DNA of 64,000 nucleotides. Origin: JAKVAV01 sp047632755. Its GTDB lineage: Bacteria; Bacteroidota; Bacteroidia; Flavobacteriales_D; Cryomorphaceae. A program made the translations under genes and the position numbers. How positions within the stretch are numbered: the stretch's first letter is position 1; each line of letters starts with the position of its first letter. The stretch spans positions 1-64,000 of the forward strand of contig JBLIDT010000009.1 of assembly GCA_047632755.1 (NCBI GenBank), read 5' to 3'. Positions 8,698 through 16,667 of the stretch are shown piece by piece. Below the pieces are notes generated by a model that was not told the origin of the DNA, searched no databases, and was given only the letters and a program-made list of their open reading frames with translations.

Positions 8698-8732
8698 TCC
8701 TTGCAAAAGTCGTTCAATTAATTCAACTTAAA

Positions 8733-9242
8733 ATGAAAATAAGGATTAACAGGATCACTCGTCCTTTGTTTATGGTTTCGCTGGTTATTCTAGGCGCATG
8801 TTCTGGAACTGATCAAGCTTCTGACGTTAAAACAAACTCGGAGGTAAATGTCACATTCACTGAAGTGACGGGGCCTTCTGAAAAGTATGTAGCCAATATT
8901 GGCATAGACGGCATGGCTTGCGAGATGATGTGCGGCAGCAAAATAGCTGGTGAGCTGAATGGTCTCGAAGGAGTCAAGAACACAGATATAGAATTTAAGG
9001 GCAAAGGTCAAGTAAACTTTGCACTTGTAGAATTTGACGCCAATACCGTGAGCGAACAAGAAATGATTGAAGCAGTTCAAGCCATTGCCAATGGCCATTA
9101 CAAAGTGAATTCAGTAGAAGTAATGCACGTGGTAGCTGGAGCTCAAATTGAAGAAAAGAAAGAAGAGAAAGTAAGCGCGTACAAGCCTGGTCTTCAGTAT
9201 CAGATGCCCAATATCTTTTCGGTGTTCACTCGTCTCTTTTAA
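8733..9242 (+). CDS. Lipoprotein with a heavy-metal-associated (HMA-like) domain
   Basis: 169 residues. The ATG at 8733 gives a signal peptide with lipobox LGAC (Cys23); the open frame runs further upstream but would cross the promoter and the divergent gene. Residues about 50-125 look like a ferredoxin-fold HMA domain: GIDGMACEMMCGSKIAGEL, then beta and helix segments. The metal site is MACEMMC (Cys63 and Cys67), a CxxxC spacing rather than the usual CxxC of copper chaperones. The C-terminal tail is charged and has no known domain. It lies just before ctaA (heme A synthase), hinting at metal delivery to a cytochrome oxidase, but a terminator separates the two. Family is likely; metal binding is inference. 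Confidence 0.8.
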   Translation: MKIRINRITRPLFMVSLVILGACSGTDQASDVKTNSEVNVTFTEVTGPSEKYVANIGIDGMACEMMCGSKIAGELNGLEGVKNTDIEFKGKGQVNFALVEFDANTVSEQEMIEAVQAIANGHYKVNSVEVMHVVAGAQIEEKKEEKVSAYKPGLQYQMPNIFSVFTRLF

Positions 9243-9266
9243 TTCTTAGCAAAAGAAATTTTAAAC

Positions 9267-9290
9267 AACCCCTCCATTCGAGGGGTTTTT
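9267..9290 (+). terminator. Rho-independent terminator after the HMA lipoprotein gene
   Basis: Eight-base-pair stem AACCCCTC/GAGGGGTT with loop CATTC, followed by a T run. It sits 24 bases after the stop and before ctaA. Confidence 0.85.
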
Positions 9291-9309
9291 CATTTGTTTT
9301 AATTTTATC

Positions 9310-10347
9310 ATGCAGAGAATTCTTTATCGACTTTCAATTGTTTCGTTCGTGTGCACTATGCTAGTGATGTTGGCAGGCAGCGTTGTTCGTATGACAGGTT
9401 CAGGAATGGGGTGCCCAGATTGGCCTCAGTGTTTTGGATACCTAATACCTCCAACTGATATAGAGACGCTGATTTGGTCTCCGTCTAGAAGTTTCGATAA
9501 GGGGAATATCATTATCGTAGATGAGGCTCTCTTAGTTGCCAATGCTGATTTTACTTCAGGAGGGGTTTATCAAGAATCCAATTGGGAAGCCTACATCAAG
9601 CATGATTATGCCATTTTTAACCCCTTTCATACTTGGGTAGAGTTTATCAATCGACTGATAGGCGCCTTCACGGGTTTGCCCGTTTTGGTCTTGGCTCTTC
9701 TTTCACTTAGCATGTTTAAAAAGGATTTGATCATTCCAATTTTGGCGTGGACTGGTCTTTTTTTACTCGGTTTTGAGGCATGGCTTGGAAAAGTGGTGGT
9801 CGATGGAAATCTGGTACCTCATCAAATTACTTATCATATGTTTGGTGCCATTGGACTGGTCGCAGTCTTCATTTTTTTGGCAGTCAGACTCAAATCATTG
9901 AAACTTACTTTTCAGCTGAAGCGGAACCGAACAACAATTCTTATAGGCGTTACTGGGATTGTGCTACTCTTGATTCAGATATTCTTAGGGACCAGCGTGC
10001 GCGAAGAAGTTGATGCCATTGGGAAGAACAATCTGATTACTGGTCCTGATTGGATTGAAAACCTCTCGATTATTTTTAAGTTTCATCGAACCTATTCGCT
10101 GGTAGTGATCGGTGTGTTGGGTTGGTTCGCGATTAGGCTTATCCAAGCTCACGCAATCTCTGCGGGCCCGCGTCTGCTTATTGCTTTCTTAATTGGAGAA
10201 GTGCTGGTAGGAACAGGATTGGCCTATTTAGAAATGCCAGCAGCTTTGCAGCCTATCCATTTGATGTTTGCTGTTTTTGATTTTGCCTTAGCTCTTTTCC
10301 TGCTGCTATATTATCGCCGGAAAACGAGTAGTGCCATTTCGTCTTAA
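9310..10347 (+). CDS. ctaA: Heme A synthase (COX15/CtaA family)
   Basis: 345-residue inner-membrane protein with about eight helices. It oxidises heme O to heme A for aa3-type cytochrome oxidases. The first helix ends in GSVVRMTGSGMGCPDWPQCF, a signature of the family including a conserved Cys. Heme-ligand histidines are expected in the helices, for example HTWVEFINRLIGA, HQITYHMFGAIG, FHRTYSLVVIG and PIHLMFAVFD. The periplasmic loop at residues 50-100 is longer than in Bacillus CtaA, as in alphaproteobacterial/mitochondrial-type COX15. Convergent with gldD; the two stop codons overlap. Confidence 0.93.
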   Translation: MQRILYRLSIVSFVCTMLVMLAGSVVRMTGSGMGCPDWPQCFGYLIPPTDIETLIWSPSRSFDKGNIIIVDEALLVANADFTSGGVYQESNWEAYIKHDYAIFNPFHTWVEFINRLIGAFTGLPVLVLALLSLSMFKKDLIIPILAWTGLFLLGFEAWLGKVVVDGNLVPHQITYHMFGAIGLVAVFIFLAVRLKSLKLTFQLKRNRTTILIGVTGIVLLLIQIFLGTSVREEVDAIGKNNLITGPDWIENLSIIFKFHRTYSLVVIGVLGWFAIRLIQAHAISAGPRLLIAFLIGEVLVGTGLAYLEMPAALQPIHLMFAVFDFALALFLLLYYRRKTSSAISS

Positions 10348-10916
10348 TCTTTCCACTCCAATTCTTCCACGAATCTGTCGATGTCCTGTTTAATGAATTC
10401 TAGAACAGGATCAATTGAATCTGGATTTGGACGTGCATTGAAATAGAGCGATCCTCTCAGAAAATGACTTGTGCTGTCAGTGAGGTATAATTGGACGGGA
10501 GAAGCCACTGCACCTCCTAGATCATACACCAAGCCGTAAACCGAACGAGAGGTGTCAGAAATTATTTTTTCCCTGATTCTGTTGGCCTTTGCCTGGTGCT
10601 CGTAGGTAAGTGTTCTGGATTCTTCAATTAATTCTCTTAGGTTTCCATCTACCTCTTTGTATGTGAAGTAAATCTTCGCGTCAAGACTTGTGTAGCTCAA
10701 ATTGAACCAACATTTTGGATCGGTAGTCGAGGAGGTATACTCGATCCTTCCATTCTCCGATAGAGGGAATTTAATGGGGCAATATTCAGGCTCTTTCTCC
10801 CTGTACTTAGCTGCTGGAAGGTCTATGCGAAAGTATCCCTGAGGTTTTGGGGTGGGAGTCTCTTCTTTGCACGAAAGTAGAGTGACAGCAATCAAAAGGA
10901 AGGCTAATTTATTCAA
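10344..10916 (-). CDS. gldD: Gliding motility lipoprotein GldD
   Basis: 190 residues with signal peptide and lipobox LLSC (Cys16). The body (GYFRIDLPAAKYR near the start; FLRGSLYFNARPNPDSI near the end) matches GldD, a lipoprotein needed for gliding and associated with the type IX secretion and motility apparatus in Flavobacterium. It directly follows gldE with overlapping ends, the conserved order ssb-gldE-gldD. The T9SS cargo proteins elsewhere in the window fit an organism using this system. Exact molecular role is unknown. Confidence 0.93.
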   Translation of the reverse strand: MNKLAFLLIAVTLLSCKEETPTPKPQGYFRIDLPAAKYREKEPEYCPIKFPLSENGRIEYTSSTTDPKCWFNLSYTSLDAKIYFTYKEVDGNLRELIEESRTLTYEHQAKANRIREKIISDTSRSVYGLVYDLGGAVASPVQLYLTDSTSHFLRGSLYFNARPNPDSIDPVLEFIKQDIDRFVEELEWKD

Positions 10917-12259
10917 GACTTCGCTGTGTTTTCTTCTGTAGACTCTGTTACCGTAAGTTTAACTCGTTTGATTCTTCTTTTATCTGCTGCTTCTACAGTA
11001 AGGATGTAATTCTCAAATTTCACTTTTTCGTTCTTCAAAGGAATTTTTCCGGCTTGTTCCAAAATAAATCCTGCCAACGTATCGGACTCACCTTTTGCAT
11101 CCTCCCAATTCTCACCATCAAGATTCAAGATCTTATATAGATCTACAAGAGGCGTCTTCCCCTCAAAAACGTAATTCTTGTCGTCTATTTTTGAATAAAA
11201 GATTTTTTCATCGTCGAACTCGTCCGTGATGTCTCCAACAATTTCTTCTAAAATATCCTCCAAAGTCACAATGCCTGAAGTACCCCCGTATTCATCTACT
11301 ACTGTCGCCATGTGAACCTTCTTCTCTTGAAACTCCTTCATGAGGTCATCGAGCTTCTTGTTCTCAGGAACAAAATAAGGCGGTCGAACAAGCGGAAGCC
11401 ATTGCAGGTTGTCGGCATCGGCATGTGGCAATAAATCTTTGAGATAGAGTACTCCTTTTACTTGATCCAGTGATTCTTCGTAAATCGGCACTCTAGAGAA
11501 ACCTTGCTGAAGAAGCTCTGCGAGCAATTCGGGGAAAAGAGTTCTTTGCTCAAATGCGACTACCTCCGTTCTTGGAGTCATAATTTGCTTTACATCCGTA
11601 CCACCGAATCGCACAATTCCTCTTAATATTTTTTCTTCGTCGGGCGTTGTCTCTTCGTCTTTGGTCAATTCCAGAGCGTGCTCCAATTCATCAACCGAGT
11701 AATCGGTTCCCCGTTTCTTAACCCTTTTATTAATCACGTTGGTACTGGTGATAAGCAACGTACTCAACGGATAGAATACTTTACCAAGAAACTCCAATGG
11801 CAAGGACATGAATTTGCAGAGTGGCAAGGCATTCGCAGTTGCATAAACTTTTGGAATAACCTCTCCAAAAAGAAGTAGCAGGAATGTGATTCCCCCAACC
11901 TGAATGGCAATTGCAACCCATGCCTCGTAGTCTTCAAAGTTGAAGGATGCTGAAACAATAAATGCGGAAACAATTACAATTCCGATGTTCACGAAATTAT
12001 TGGTAATCAGGATGGTGGCAAGCAGTCTTTGCGGTCTGTTAAGCAAAGCTAGAATTCGATCGGATGCAGTCGTCTTGGAGACTTCGAGCTCATTCTTTTC
12101 ATTTGGCCCAAGGGAGAAAAATGCAACTTCAGAGCCTGAAATAAAGGCAGAGCAAGCAATGAGAAATATGGTTACGGCTATAGCTATCCACACCTCAAAT
12201 GTGATAGGATTAAAAAGTGCCAGAAACAAACTCGGGGGCTCTAGATCGGGAGGTTCCAA
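10913..12259 (-). CDS. gldE: Gliding motility-associated protein GldE (CNNM/CBS transporter-associated family)
   Basis: 448 residues. An N-terminal CNNM/DUF21 membrane domain (residues about 20-200, with SGSEVAFFSLGPNEKNEL) is followed by two CBS domains (IMTPRTEVVAFE; DEYGGTSGIVTLEDILEEIVG) and a C-terminal CorC/HlyC domain (LDGENWEDAKGESDTLAGFI). This is the architecture of magnesium/cobalt-efflux-like proteins; in this phylum the member between ssb and gldD is called GldE. ATG at 12259 follows ssb after a 27-base gap. Confidence 0.93.
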   Translation of the reverse strand: MEPPDLEPPSLFLALFNPITFEVWIAIAVTIFLIACSAFISGSEVAFFSLGPNEKNELEVSKTTASDRILALLNRPQRLLATILITNNFVNIGIVIVSAFIVSASFNFEDYEAWVAIAIQVGGITFLLLLFGEVIPKVYATANALPLCKFMSLPLEFLGKVFYPLSTLLITSTNVINKRVKKRGTDYSVDELEHALELTKDEETTPDEEKILRGIVRFGGTDVKQIMTPRTEVVAFEQRTLFPELLAELLQQGFSRVPIYEESLDQVKGVLYLKDLLPHADADNLQWLPLVRPPYFVPENKKLDDLMKEFQEKKVHMATVVDEYGGTSGIVTLEDILEEIVGDITDEFDDEKIFYSKIDDKNYVFEGKTPLVDLYKILNLDGENWEDAKGESDTLAGFILEQAGKIPLKNEKVKFENYILTVEAADKRRIKRVKLTVTESTEENTAKS

Positions 12260-12286
12260 TAAACTGATTTTTCAACTACAAGGTAA

Positions 12287-12736
12287 TTAAAATGGTAAAT
12301 CATCGGCAGCATCTTCAGAAGGTTGAGCCTGATTTTGAGTTTGGTGGGCAGGAACAGGAACAGGAGCTTGCTGTTGGGACTGAGGCTGAGATTCGTTAGA
12401 ATCAGGCCTACCTCCTATAAGTTGAAGTCGTTCACCGACTATTTCGGTTGCGTAGCGGTCATTCCCTTCAGGGTCTTTCCAAGAGCGGGTTTGAAGTTTA
12501 CCTTCTATATAGACTTGGCGACCTTTCGCGAGATATTTTTCGGCAATATCTGCTAACTGGCGCCAAACCGTCACACTGTGCCACTCAGTGTTTTCTACTT
12601 TCTGCCCGTCTTTGTTTGTGTAAGACTCTGAAGTCGCAATTCTAAGACGGGCCAATTTAGCTCCGCTTTCGAGAGTGCGTACTTCGGGATCCATTCCCAA
12701 ATTCCCTAAGATGATTACTTTATTTACACCTGCCAT
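12287..12736 (-). CDS. ssb: Single-stranded DNA-binding protein
   Basis: Coats single-stranded DNA during replication and repair. Starting at the ATG at 12736 gives MAGVNKVIILGNLGMDPEVR, the typical SSB N-terminus, and 149 residues; the longer frame to 12781 adds 15 hydrophobic residues that overlap the end of mutY and is not credible. OB fold in residues about 1-108 (EWHSVTVWRQLADIAEKYL, VYIEGKLQTRSW), a Gln/Pro-rich linker, then the acidic tip DDLPF that recruits partner proteins. Confidence 0.97.
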   Translation of the reverse strand: MAGVNKVIILGNLGMDPEVRTLESGAKLARLRIATSESYTNKDGQKVENTEWHSVTVWRQLADIAEKYLAKGRQVYIEGKLQTRSWKDPEGNDRYATEIVGERLQLIGGRPDSNESQPQSQQQAPVPVPAHQTQNQAQPSEDAADDLPF

Positions 12737-12777
12737 GATTCCAATTAAGAGTACAAATATACTTGAATTGAGCCGGC

Positions 12778-13830
12778 TCATACCATGCCAGTGTCTTCTA
12801 AAAACCGATGAATGAGTCGTGGGACTGCGTACTGATCAATGTCATCTTTATGAATAACGCGATAAGCTCCTTCGTCTTCAATAGTTCCTGAAACTTGCAC
12901 TCTCCAAAAACGGGCCTCTATCCTCCGGTGACTCAGTAAGTGAGTGTATGATTTCTCAGGCGCAGAGCCAATTGATGAAACTTTGGCTTTGGGGAAAGTC
13001 TCTTGGACATAATTGCTCAAATCAACCTGATCTAAACCTTCTAAGTTTTCTATGGAGGCGAAATCGTAAAGCCCTTGCCAAATATCTTTTCCTTCACGTT
13101 TTCTCAATACTATCTCATTTCCGTTTTCGATTACAGCATAATCCATCCTCCTTAAAGTCTGCTTAGTCTTTTTCAGCTTAATGGGTCTACTAGCAATGGT
13201 CCCGTTTTGAAATGACATGCACTTGCCTTGCAAAGGGCAATGAAGACAAAGAGTCTTTTTAGGAGTGCAAACTAAAGCCCCTAATTCCATGATAGCTTGG
13301 TTGAACAAATCTGGTCGATCTTGACTGAGAAGGCGGTCGGCCAATTCTTGAAATATCTTTTTCCCCTCGGTTGAGTTAATGGGTGTGTCAATATCAAAGA
13401 GTCTGGACAAAACACGGTATACATTGCCATCTACGACCGCTTTAGGTTCTTTGTAGGCAAAGCTGGAAATGGCGGCAGCCGTATACGGCCCTACTCCTTT
13501 TAGCTTTATGATAGTATCGTATTCTTTTGGGAAGATTCCGTTTAACTCAAAGTGTATGTATTTGGCAGTGGCGTGTAGGTTTCTTGCTCTGGAATAATAT
13601 CCCAAACCTTGCCAATTTTTCAAAATCTCCTCTTCACTTGCTTCTGCTAAGAGTCCAATGTTTGGGTAGGTGGATGTGAATTTTACGTAGTAATCAAGTC
13701 CTTGATCAACGCGGGTTTGCTGAAGGATTATTTCGGATAGCCAAATTTTATAAGGATCAATGGTATCTCTCCATGGTAGGGCCCTTTTTTCTTTTAAATA
13801 CCACAAAATCAACTGCTCATCTATTTCCAT
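12778..13830 (-). CDS. mutY: A/G-specific adenine glycosylase
   Basis: Base-excision repair enzyme that removes adenine mispaired with 8-oxoguanine. 350 residues. Visible features: catalytic Glu33 in WLSEIILQQTRVD, helix-hairpin-helix KGVGPYTAAA with catalytic Asp134 in VVDGNVYR, and the 4Fe-4S ligands Cys188, Cys195, Cys198 and Cys204 (C-x6-C-x2-C-x5-C). The C-terminal 120 residues form the NUDIX-like domain that reads 8-oxoG. First gene of the mutY-ssb-gldE-gldD run; a likely promoter lies at 13865-13893, overlapping that of the divergent HU gene. Confidence 0.97.
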   Translation of the reverse strand: MEIDEQLILWYLKEKRALPWRDTIDPYKIWLSEIILQQTRVDQGLDYYVKFTSTYPNIGLLAEASEEEILKNWQGLGYYSRARNLHATAKYIHFELNGIFPKEYDTIIKLKGVGPYTAAAISSFAYKEPKAVVDGNVYRVLSRLFDIDTPINSTEGKKIFQELADRLLSQDRPDLFNQAIMELGALVCTPKKTLCLHCPLQGKCMSFQNGTIASRPIKLKKTKQTLRRMDYAVIENGNEIVLRKREGKDIWQGLYDFASIENLEGLDQVDLSNYVQETFPKAKVSSIGSAPEKSYTHLLSHRRIEARFWRVQVSGTIEDEGAYRVIHKDDIDQYAVPRLIHRFLEDTGMV

Positions 13831-13864
13831 CGGGCCAATAGTTAGGACTCATAGGGTTAAAAAA

Positions 13865-13893
13865 CGAATTTAGCGAAAACACCTTTTGTACAA
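13865..13893 (-). promoter_or_regulatory. Probable promoter of mutY and downstream genes
   Basis: On the minus strand: TTG (13893-13891), an 18-base spacer, then TAAATTCG (13872-13865), one mismatch from TAnnTTTG. The same TTG-N18-TAAATTCG arrangement occurs before the PNGase-like gene at 31586. It interlocks with the plus-strand HU promoter. Confidence 0.45.
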
Positions 13894-13914
13894 CGCTTTA
13901 ATCAGGTATCTTTG
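13886..13914 (+). promoter_or_regulatory. Promoter of the HU gene
   Basis: TTTTG ending at 13888, an 18-base spacer and TATCTTTG at 13907-13914, an exact -7 consensus. Leader of about 40 A-rich bases before the ATG at 13960. Confidence 0.65.
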
Positions 13915-13959
13915 CGCTGAAATCAAAAATAAGTATTCAAACATATAAGTAAATAACAC

Positions 13960-14250
13960 ATGACTAAAGCAGACGTTGTTGCCGAAATTGCAGAACAAAC
14001 AGGCCTTGAAAAGGTGGCTGTTCAGACTACCGTAGAAGCATTCATGAACTCGGTAAAAAAATCATTGACAGACGGCGAGAATGTTTACCTAAGAGGATTC
14101 GGTAGTTTCATAGTGAAAGAGAGAGCTGAAAAAATAGGAAGAAATATCTCAGCAAAGGAGCCAATCGTGATTCCAGCACACAATATTCCAGCCTTCAAGC
14201 CTTCAAAATCATTCGTTGAGAAAGTGAAGAAGAACGTTAAGGTAAAATAA
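13960..14250 (+). CDS. HU-family DNA-binding protein
   Basis: 96-residue nucleoid protein. It begins MTKADVVAEIAEQTGLEKVA and carries the conserved LRGFGSFIVKERAEKIGRN segment, then the DNA-binding arm (PIVIPAHNIPAFKPSKSF). Family members form dimers that bend DNA. The next gene begins eight bases after its stop, suggesting cotranscription with the small TPR gene. Confidence 0.95.
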   Translation: MTKADVVAEIAEQTGLEKVAVQTTVEAFMNSVKKSLTDGENVYLRGFGSFIVKERAEKIGRNISAKEPIVIPAHNIPAFKPSKSFVEKVKKNVKVK

Positions 14251-14257
14251 GAAAGTA

Positions 14258-14749
14258 ATGTTGAGACACCGTGGGGTTCAAATAGCATTGATTTGCGGTA
14301 CTCTTCTTCTAGTGTTAGTGTTGATCTTTGCACCGCGCTTGCCAAAAGAAAAGCGCATTGCTGAGATCGGCCCTCTTGCTTTAGAGATAAACCAAGCGGT
14401 AGACATGGTCCAAAACGGGGAAAACCCGATGGCGGGAATCATGAAATTGCGCGGAATTCTTGAAGAAGATTCTACTCAAGTAGATGTTCATTGGCATCTC
14501 GCACAATTTTCCGTAACTTCGCGCCAAATTTCGAATGCAGAGTTGCGTTTCGAAAAAGTAATTCAGTACGATACCGAAGTGAAATACCCAACCGCTTACT
14601 TTTGGCTAGCACAAACCAAAGTTCAGTTGGATAAAGAAACGGAGGCTATCCCACTTCTTGAGACTTATTTGAATTACGAGCAAGATACGGTCGTAATTTC
14701 GGGGGTGGAAAGAATGCTGAATCAGTTAAAAGAAGAAAATAACTTTTAA
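14258..14749 (+). CDS. Membrane-anchored tetratricopeptide protein
   Basis: 163 residues. One hydrophobic segment near the N-terminus (ALICGTLLLVLVLIFA, residues about 11-26) acts as an anchor; the remainder is outside the inner leaflet and contains TPR-like helices (VHWHLAQFSVTSRQISNAEL, TAYFWLAQTKVQLDKETEAI). Probably a scaffold; partner unknown. It lies between HU and the 29-residue basic protein in what looks like one transcript. Confidence 0.75.
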   Translation: MLRHRGVQIALICGTLLLVLVLIFAPRLPKEKRIAEIGPLALEINQAVDMVQNGENPMAGIMKLRGILEEDSTQVDVHWHLAQFSVTSRQISNAELRFEKVIQYDTEVKYPTAYFWLAQTKVQLDKETEAIPLLETYLNYEQDTVVISGVERMLNQLKEENNF

Positions 14750-14759
14750 ATAAACTTTT

Positions 14760-14849
14760 ATGCCAAGCGGTAAAAAACGCAAGCGCCACAAGATGGCCAC
14801 GCACAAACGCAAGAAGCGTCTTCGAAAGAATCGTCACAAGAAGAAGTAG
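14760..14849 (+). CDS. 29-residue highly basic protein (AURKAIP1/COX24-domain type)
   Basis: A very short gene starting at ATG 14760 and ending at TAG 14847-14849. The peptide starts MPSGKKRKRHKMATHKRKKR and ends in RKNRHKKK; more than half the residues are Lys, Arg or His. This matches the tiny AURKAIP1/COX24-domain proteins of Bacteroidota, relatives of the mitochondrial small-subunit protein mS38, so it is probably a ribosome-associated protein. It follows the TPR gene after ten bases and is closed by a terminator at 14871. Confidence 0.8.
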   Translation: MPSGKKRKRHKMATHKRKKRLRKNRHKKK

Positions 14850-14870
14850 ATTTTTCTGATTGACTTAGCG

Positions 14871-14890
14871 CGGGCTTAAAGCCCGTTTTT
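14871..14890 (+). terminator. Rho-independent terminator before the RNase G gene
   Basis: Compact stem CGGGCT/AGCCCG with a TAA loop, followed by five T. It closes the HU-TPR-basic protein transcript; some read-through into rng is possible since rng starts only 22 bases later. Confidence 0.7.
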
Positions 14891-14912
14891 CGGCACATAA
14901 TTTTTGGAACTC

Positions 14913-16460
14913 GTGAATCTTGAGCTAGTAGTAAATGCCAAGGGAAACGAAGTTGATATTGCCTTTCTGAAAGACAATGTTCTTACAGAACTGCACAAGG
15001 AGAAAGGAAATCAAGATTTTGCGGTAGGCGATATTTACCTTGGAAAGGTGCATCGTGTTATCCCAAGCCTTAATGCGGCATTCGTCGATGTAGGCTATGA
15101 GAAAGATGCGTTTTTGCATTACCTCGATCTTGGTCCCCAGTTTAAGTCACTTCACAAGCTGGTGAAGCGTACTTTGTCTTCGAAGTCGGTTCCTGCGTCC
15201 CTTCAAGATTTTCCTCTAGAGGAAGATATTGATAAGCACGGTAAGATCAACGACATCGTTTCCGGTAGTCAAAACATCTTAGTACAGGTTGCTAAGGAGC
15301 CTATATCATCCAAAGGCCCTAGGCTTACCTCGGAAATCACCTTGGCGGGACGATACGTCGTTCTTGTGCCTTTTGGTGACAAAATTTCTCTTTCTCAGCG
15401 CATTAGAAATAAAGAAGAGCGCACTAGATTGCGTCGTCTTCTCCAGAGTATTAAGCCAAAGAATTTTGGCGTAATAGTGAGGACTGTTGCTGAGAATAAA
15501 AAGGTTGCAGAGCTGGATGCTGACCTGAAAGATCTCTATGCGAGGTGGGAAAAAATCCATGAGAACCTGAAGAATGCGAAACCGCCTAAAAGAGTGTTGG
15601 GTGAGTTGAACAGGACATCAACCGTTCTCAGAGATTTGCTTAGCGCGAACTTTTCCAAGATCCATATTAACGATCCTGAATTGGGAGAAGAGGTAAAAGA
15701 ATACCTTAGAAAGATCGCTCCGAAACAAGAAAAGATTGTAAAAATCCACGATGGTATCGATGTATTTGAAAAGTTTGGAGTGAATCGTCAGATAAAAACC
15801 ACTTTTGGTCGTCAGGTTAATTTAAAGAGTGGAGCTTATCTGATTGTAGAGCACACGGAAGCCATGCACGTAATAGACGTGAACAGCGGTAGCCGTAAGG
15901 CAGGTGACAAAGGACAGGCACAGAATGCTCTTGAAACGAATCTGGAGTGTGCAGAGGAAATAGCAAGAGTACTACGCCTGAGAGATATGGGTGGTATCAT
16001 TGCCATTGACTTCATTGATATGCCCGATCGGGCGCATCAAAAGCAGCTTTTCGAAAAGTTAAAAGACTGTCTAAAAGACGATAAAGCCAAACACAACGTA
16101 TTGCCTCCAAGTAGATTTGGGGTAGTCGAGGTTACTCGACAACGGGTGAGAGAAGTAACGGATATTTCCACTGAAGAGGATTGTCCTTGCTGCGATGGTT
16201 CTGGAAAGATTCAGGCTTCAGTTTTGATTACCGATCAAATTGAAAACAACCTGAGGTATTTGGCAGAAGAAATGAAAGTGAAGAATGTCACTATCAAAGC
16301 CCATCCTTTCCTTTCAGCATTCTTGACGAAAGGCCTTATTTCTATGCGAAGGAAGTGGGGAATGAAGTTCAAAGTGAGCATAAAAGTGGTGGCTGATACC
16401 GACTATTCTTTTCTCCAATATAAATTCTTCAATACTCAAGGAGAACCGATAGACGATTAG
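14913..16460 (+). CDS. rng: Ribonuclease G/E family endoribonuclease
   Basis: Single-strand-specific endoribonuclease for rRNA maturation and mRNA turnover. About 515 residues: RNase G-like, without the long scaffold tail of enterobacterial RNase E. An S1 domain lies near residues 38-130 (VGDIYLGKVHRVIPSLNAAFVDVG), metal-binding catalytic aspartates at Asp322 (IDVNSGSR) and Asp366 (IAIDFIDM), and the zinc-link CPCC at 424-427. The GTG at 14913 gives the usual start VNLELVVNAKGNEVDIAF; a TTG three codons upstream is also possible. Confidence 0.93.
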   Translation: MNLELVVNAKGNEVDIAFLKDNVLTELHKEKGNQDFAVGDIYLGKVHRVIPSLNAAFVDVGYEKDAFLHYLDLGPQFKSLHKLVKRTLSSKSVPASLQDFPLEEDIDKHGKINDIVSGSQNILVQVAKEPISSKGPRLTSEITLAGRYVVLVPFGDKISLSQRIRNKEERTRLRRLLQSIKPKNFGVIVRTVAENKKVAELDADLKDLYARWEKIHENLKNAKPPKRVLGELNRTSTVLRDLLSANFSKIHINDPELGEEVKEYLRKIAPKQEKIVKIHDGIDVFEKFGVNRQIKTTFGRQVNLKSGAYLIVEHTEAMHVIDVNSGSRKAGDKGQAQNALETNLECAEEIARVLRLRDMGGIIAIDFIDMPDRAHQKQLFEKLKDCLKDDKAKHNVLPPSRFGVVEVTRQRVREVTDISTEEDCPCCDGSGKIQASVLITDQIENNLRYLAEEMKVKNVTIKAHPFLSAFLTKGLISMRRKWGMKFKVSIKVVADTDYSFLQYKFFNTQGEPIDD

Positions 16461-16499
16461 CCAGAGCCTTTCCATTTAGTCCATTATTACAGTCCACTT

Positions 16500-16650
16500 A
16501 TTTTTATAAAAGGCCTCTTTGACGGGACCTGAAACACCACATCTACAAAAGTCAAATGCCTGATTGCATCCTTTGACTGTGAGATGTCTTCGCCGCTAAG
16601 TATTTAAAAATTCGTGCATCTGACTATTGATCCTTCTAGCTCAAACACTT
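16500..16650 (-). repeat. Degenerate copy of the intergenic repeat family
   Basis: Read on the minus strand it shares blocks with the copy at 46628-46767: a GAGCT start, GCACGxATTTTTAAATA, and AAAxAAGTGGA at the far end, with a divergent and longer centre. It fills the gap between rng and the next gene; no coding sequence is seen here. Confidence 0.45.
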
Positions 16651-16667
16651 CACTTTATAGACAGACT

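Noticed and set aside
8502..8732. N-terminal extension of the HMA lipoprotein
   Set aside because: It runs antisense through the EamA gene and across the promoter; the ATG at 8733 gives a proper lipoprotein signal.
12737..12781. Longer ssb start
   Set aside because: Adds 15 hydrophobic residues overlapping the end of mutY; the internal MAGVNKVIIL start is the family norm.
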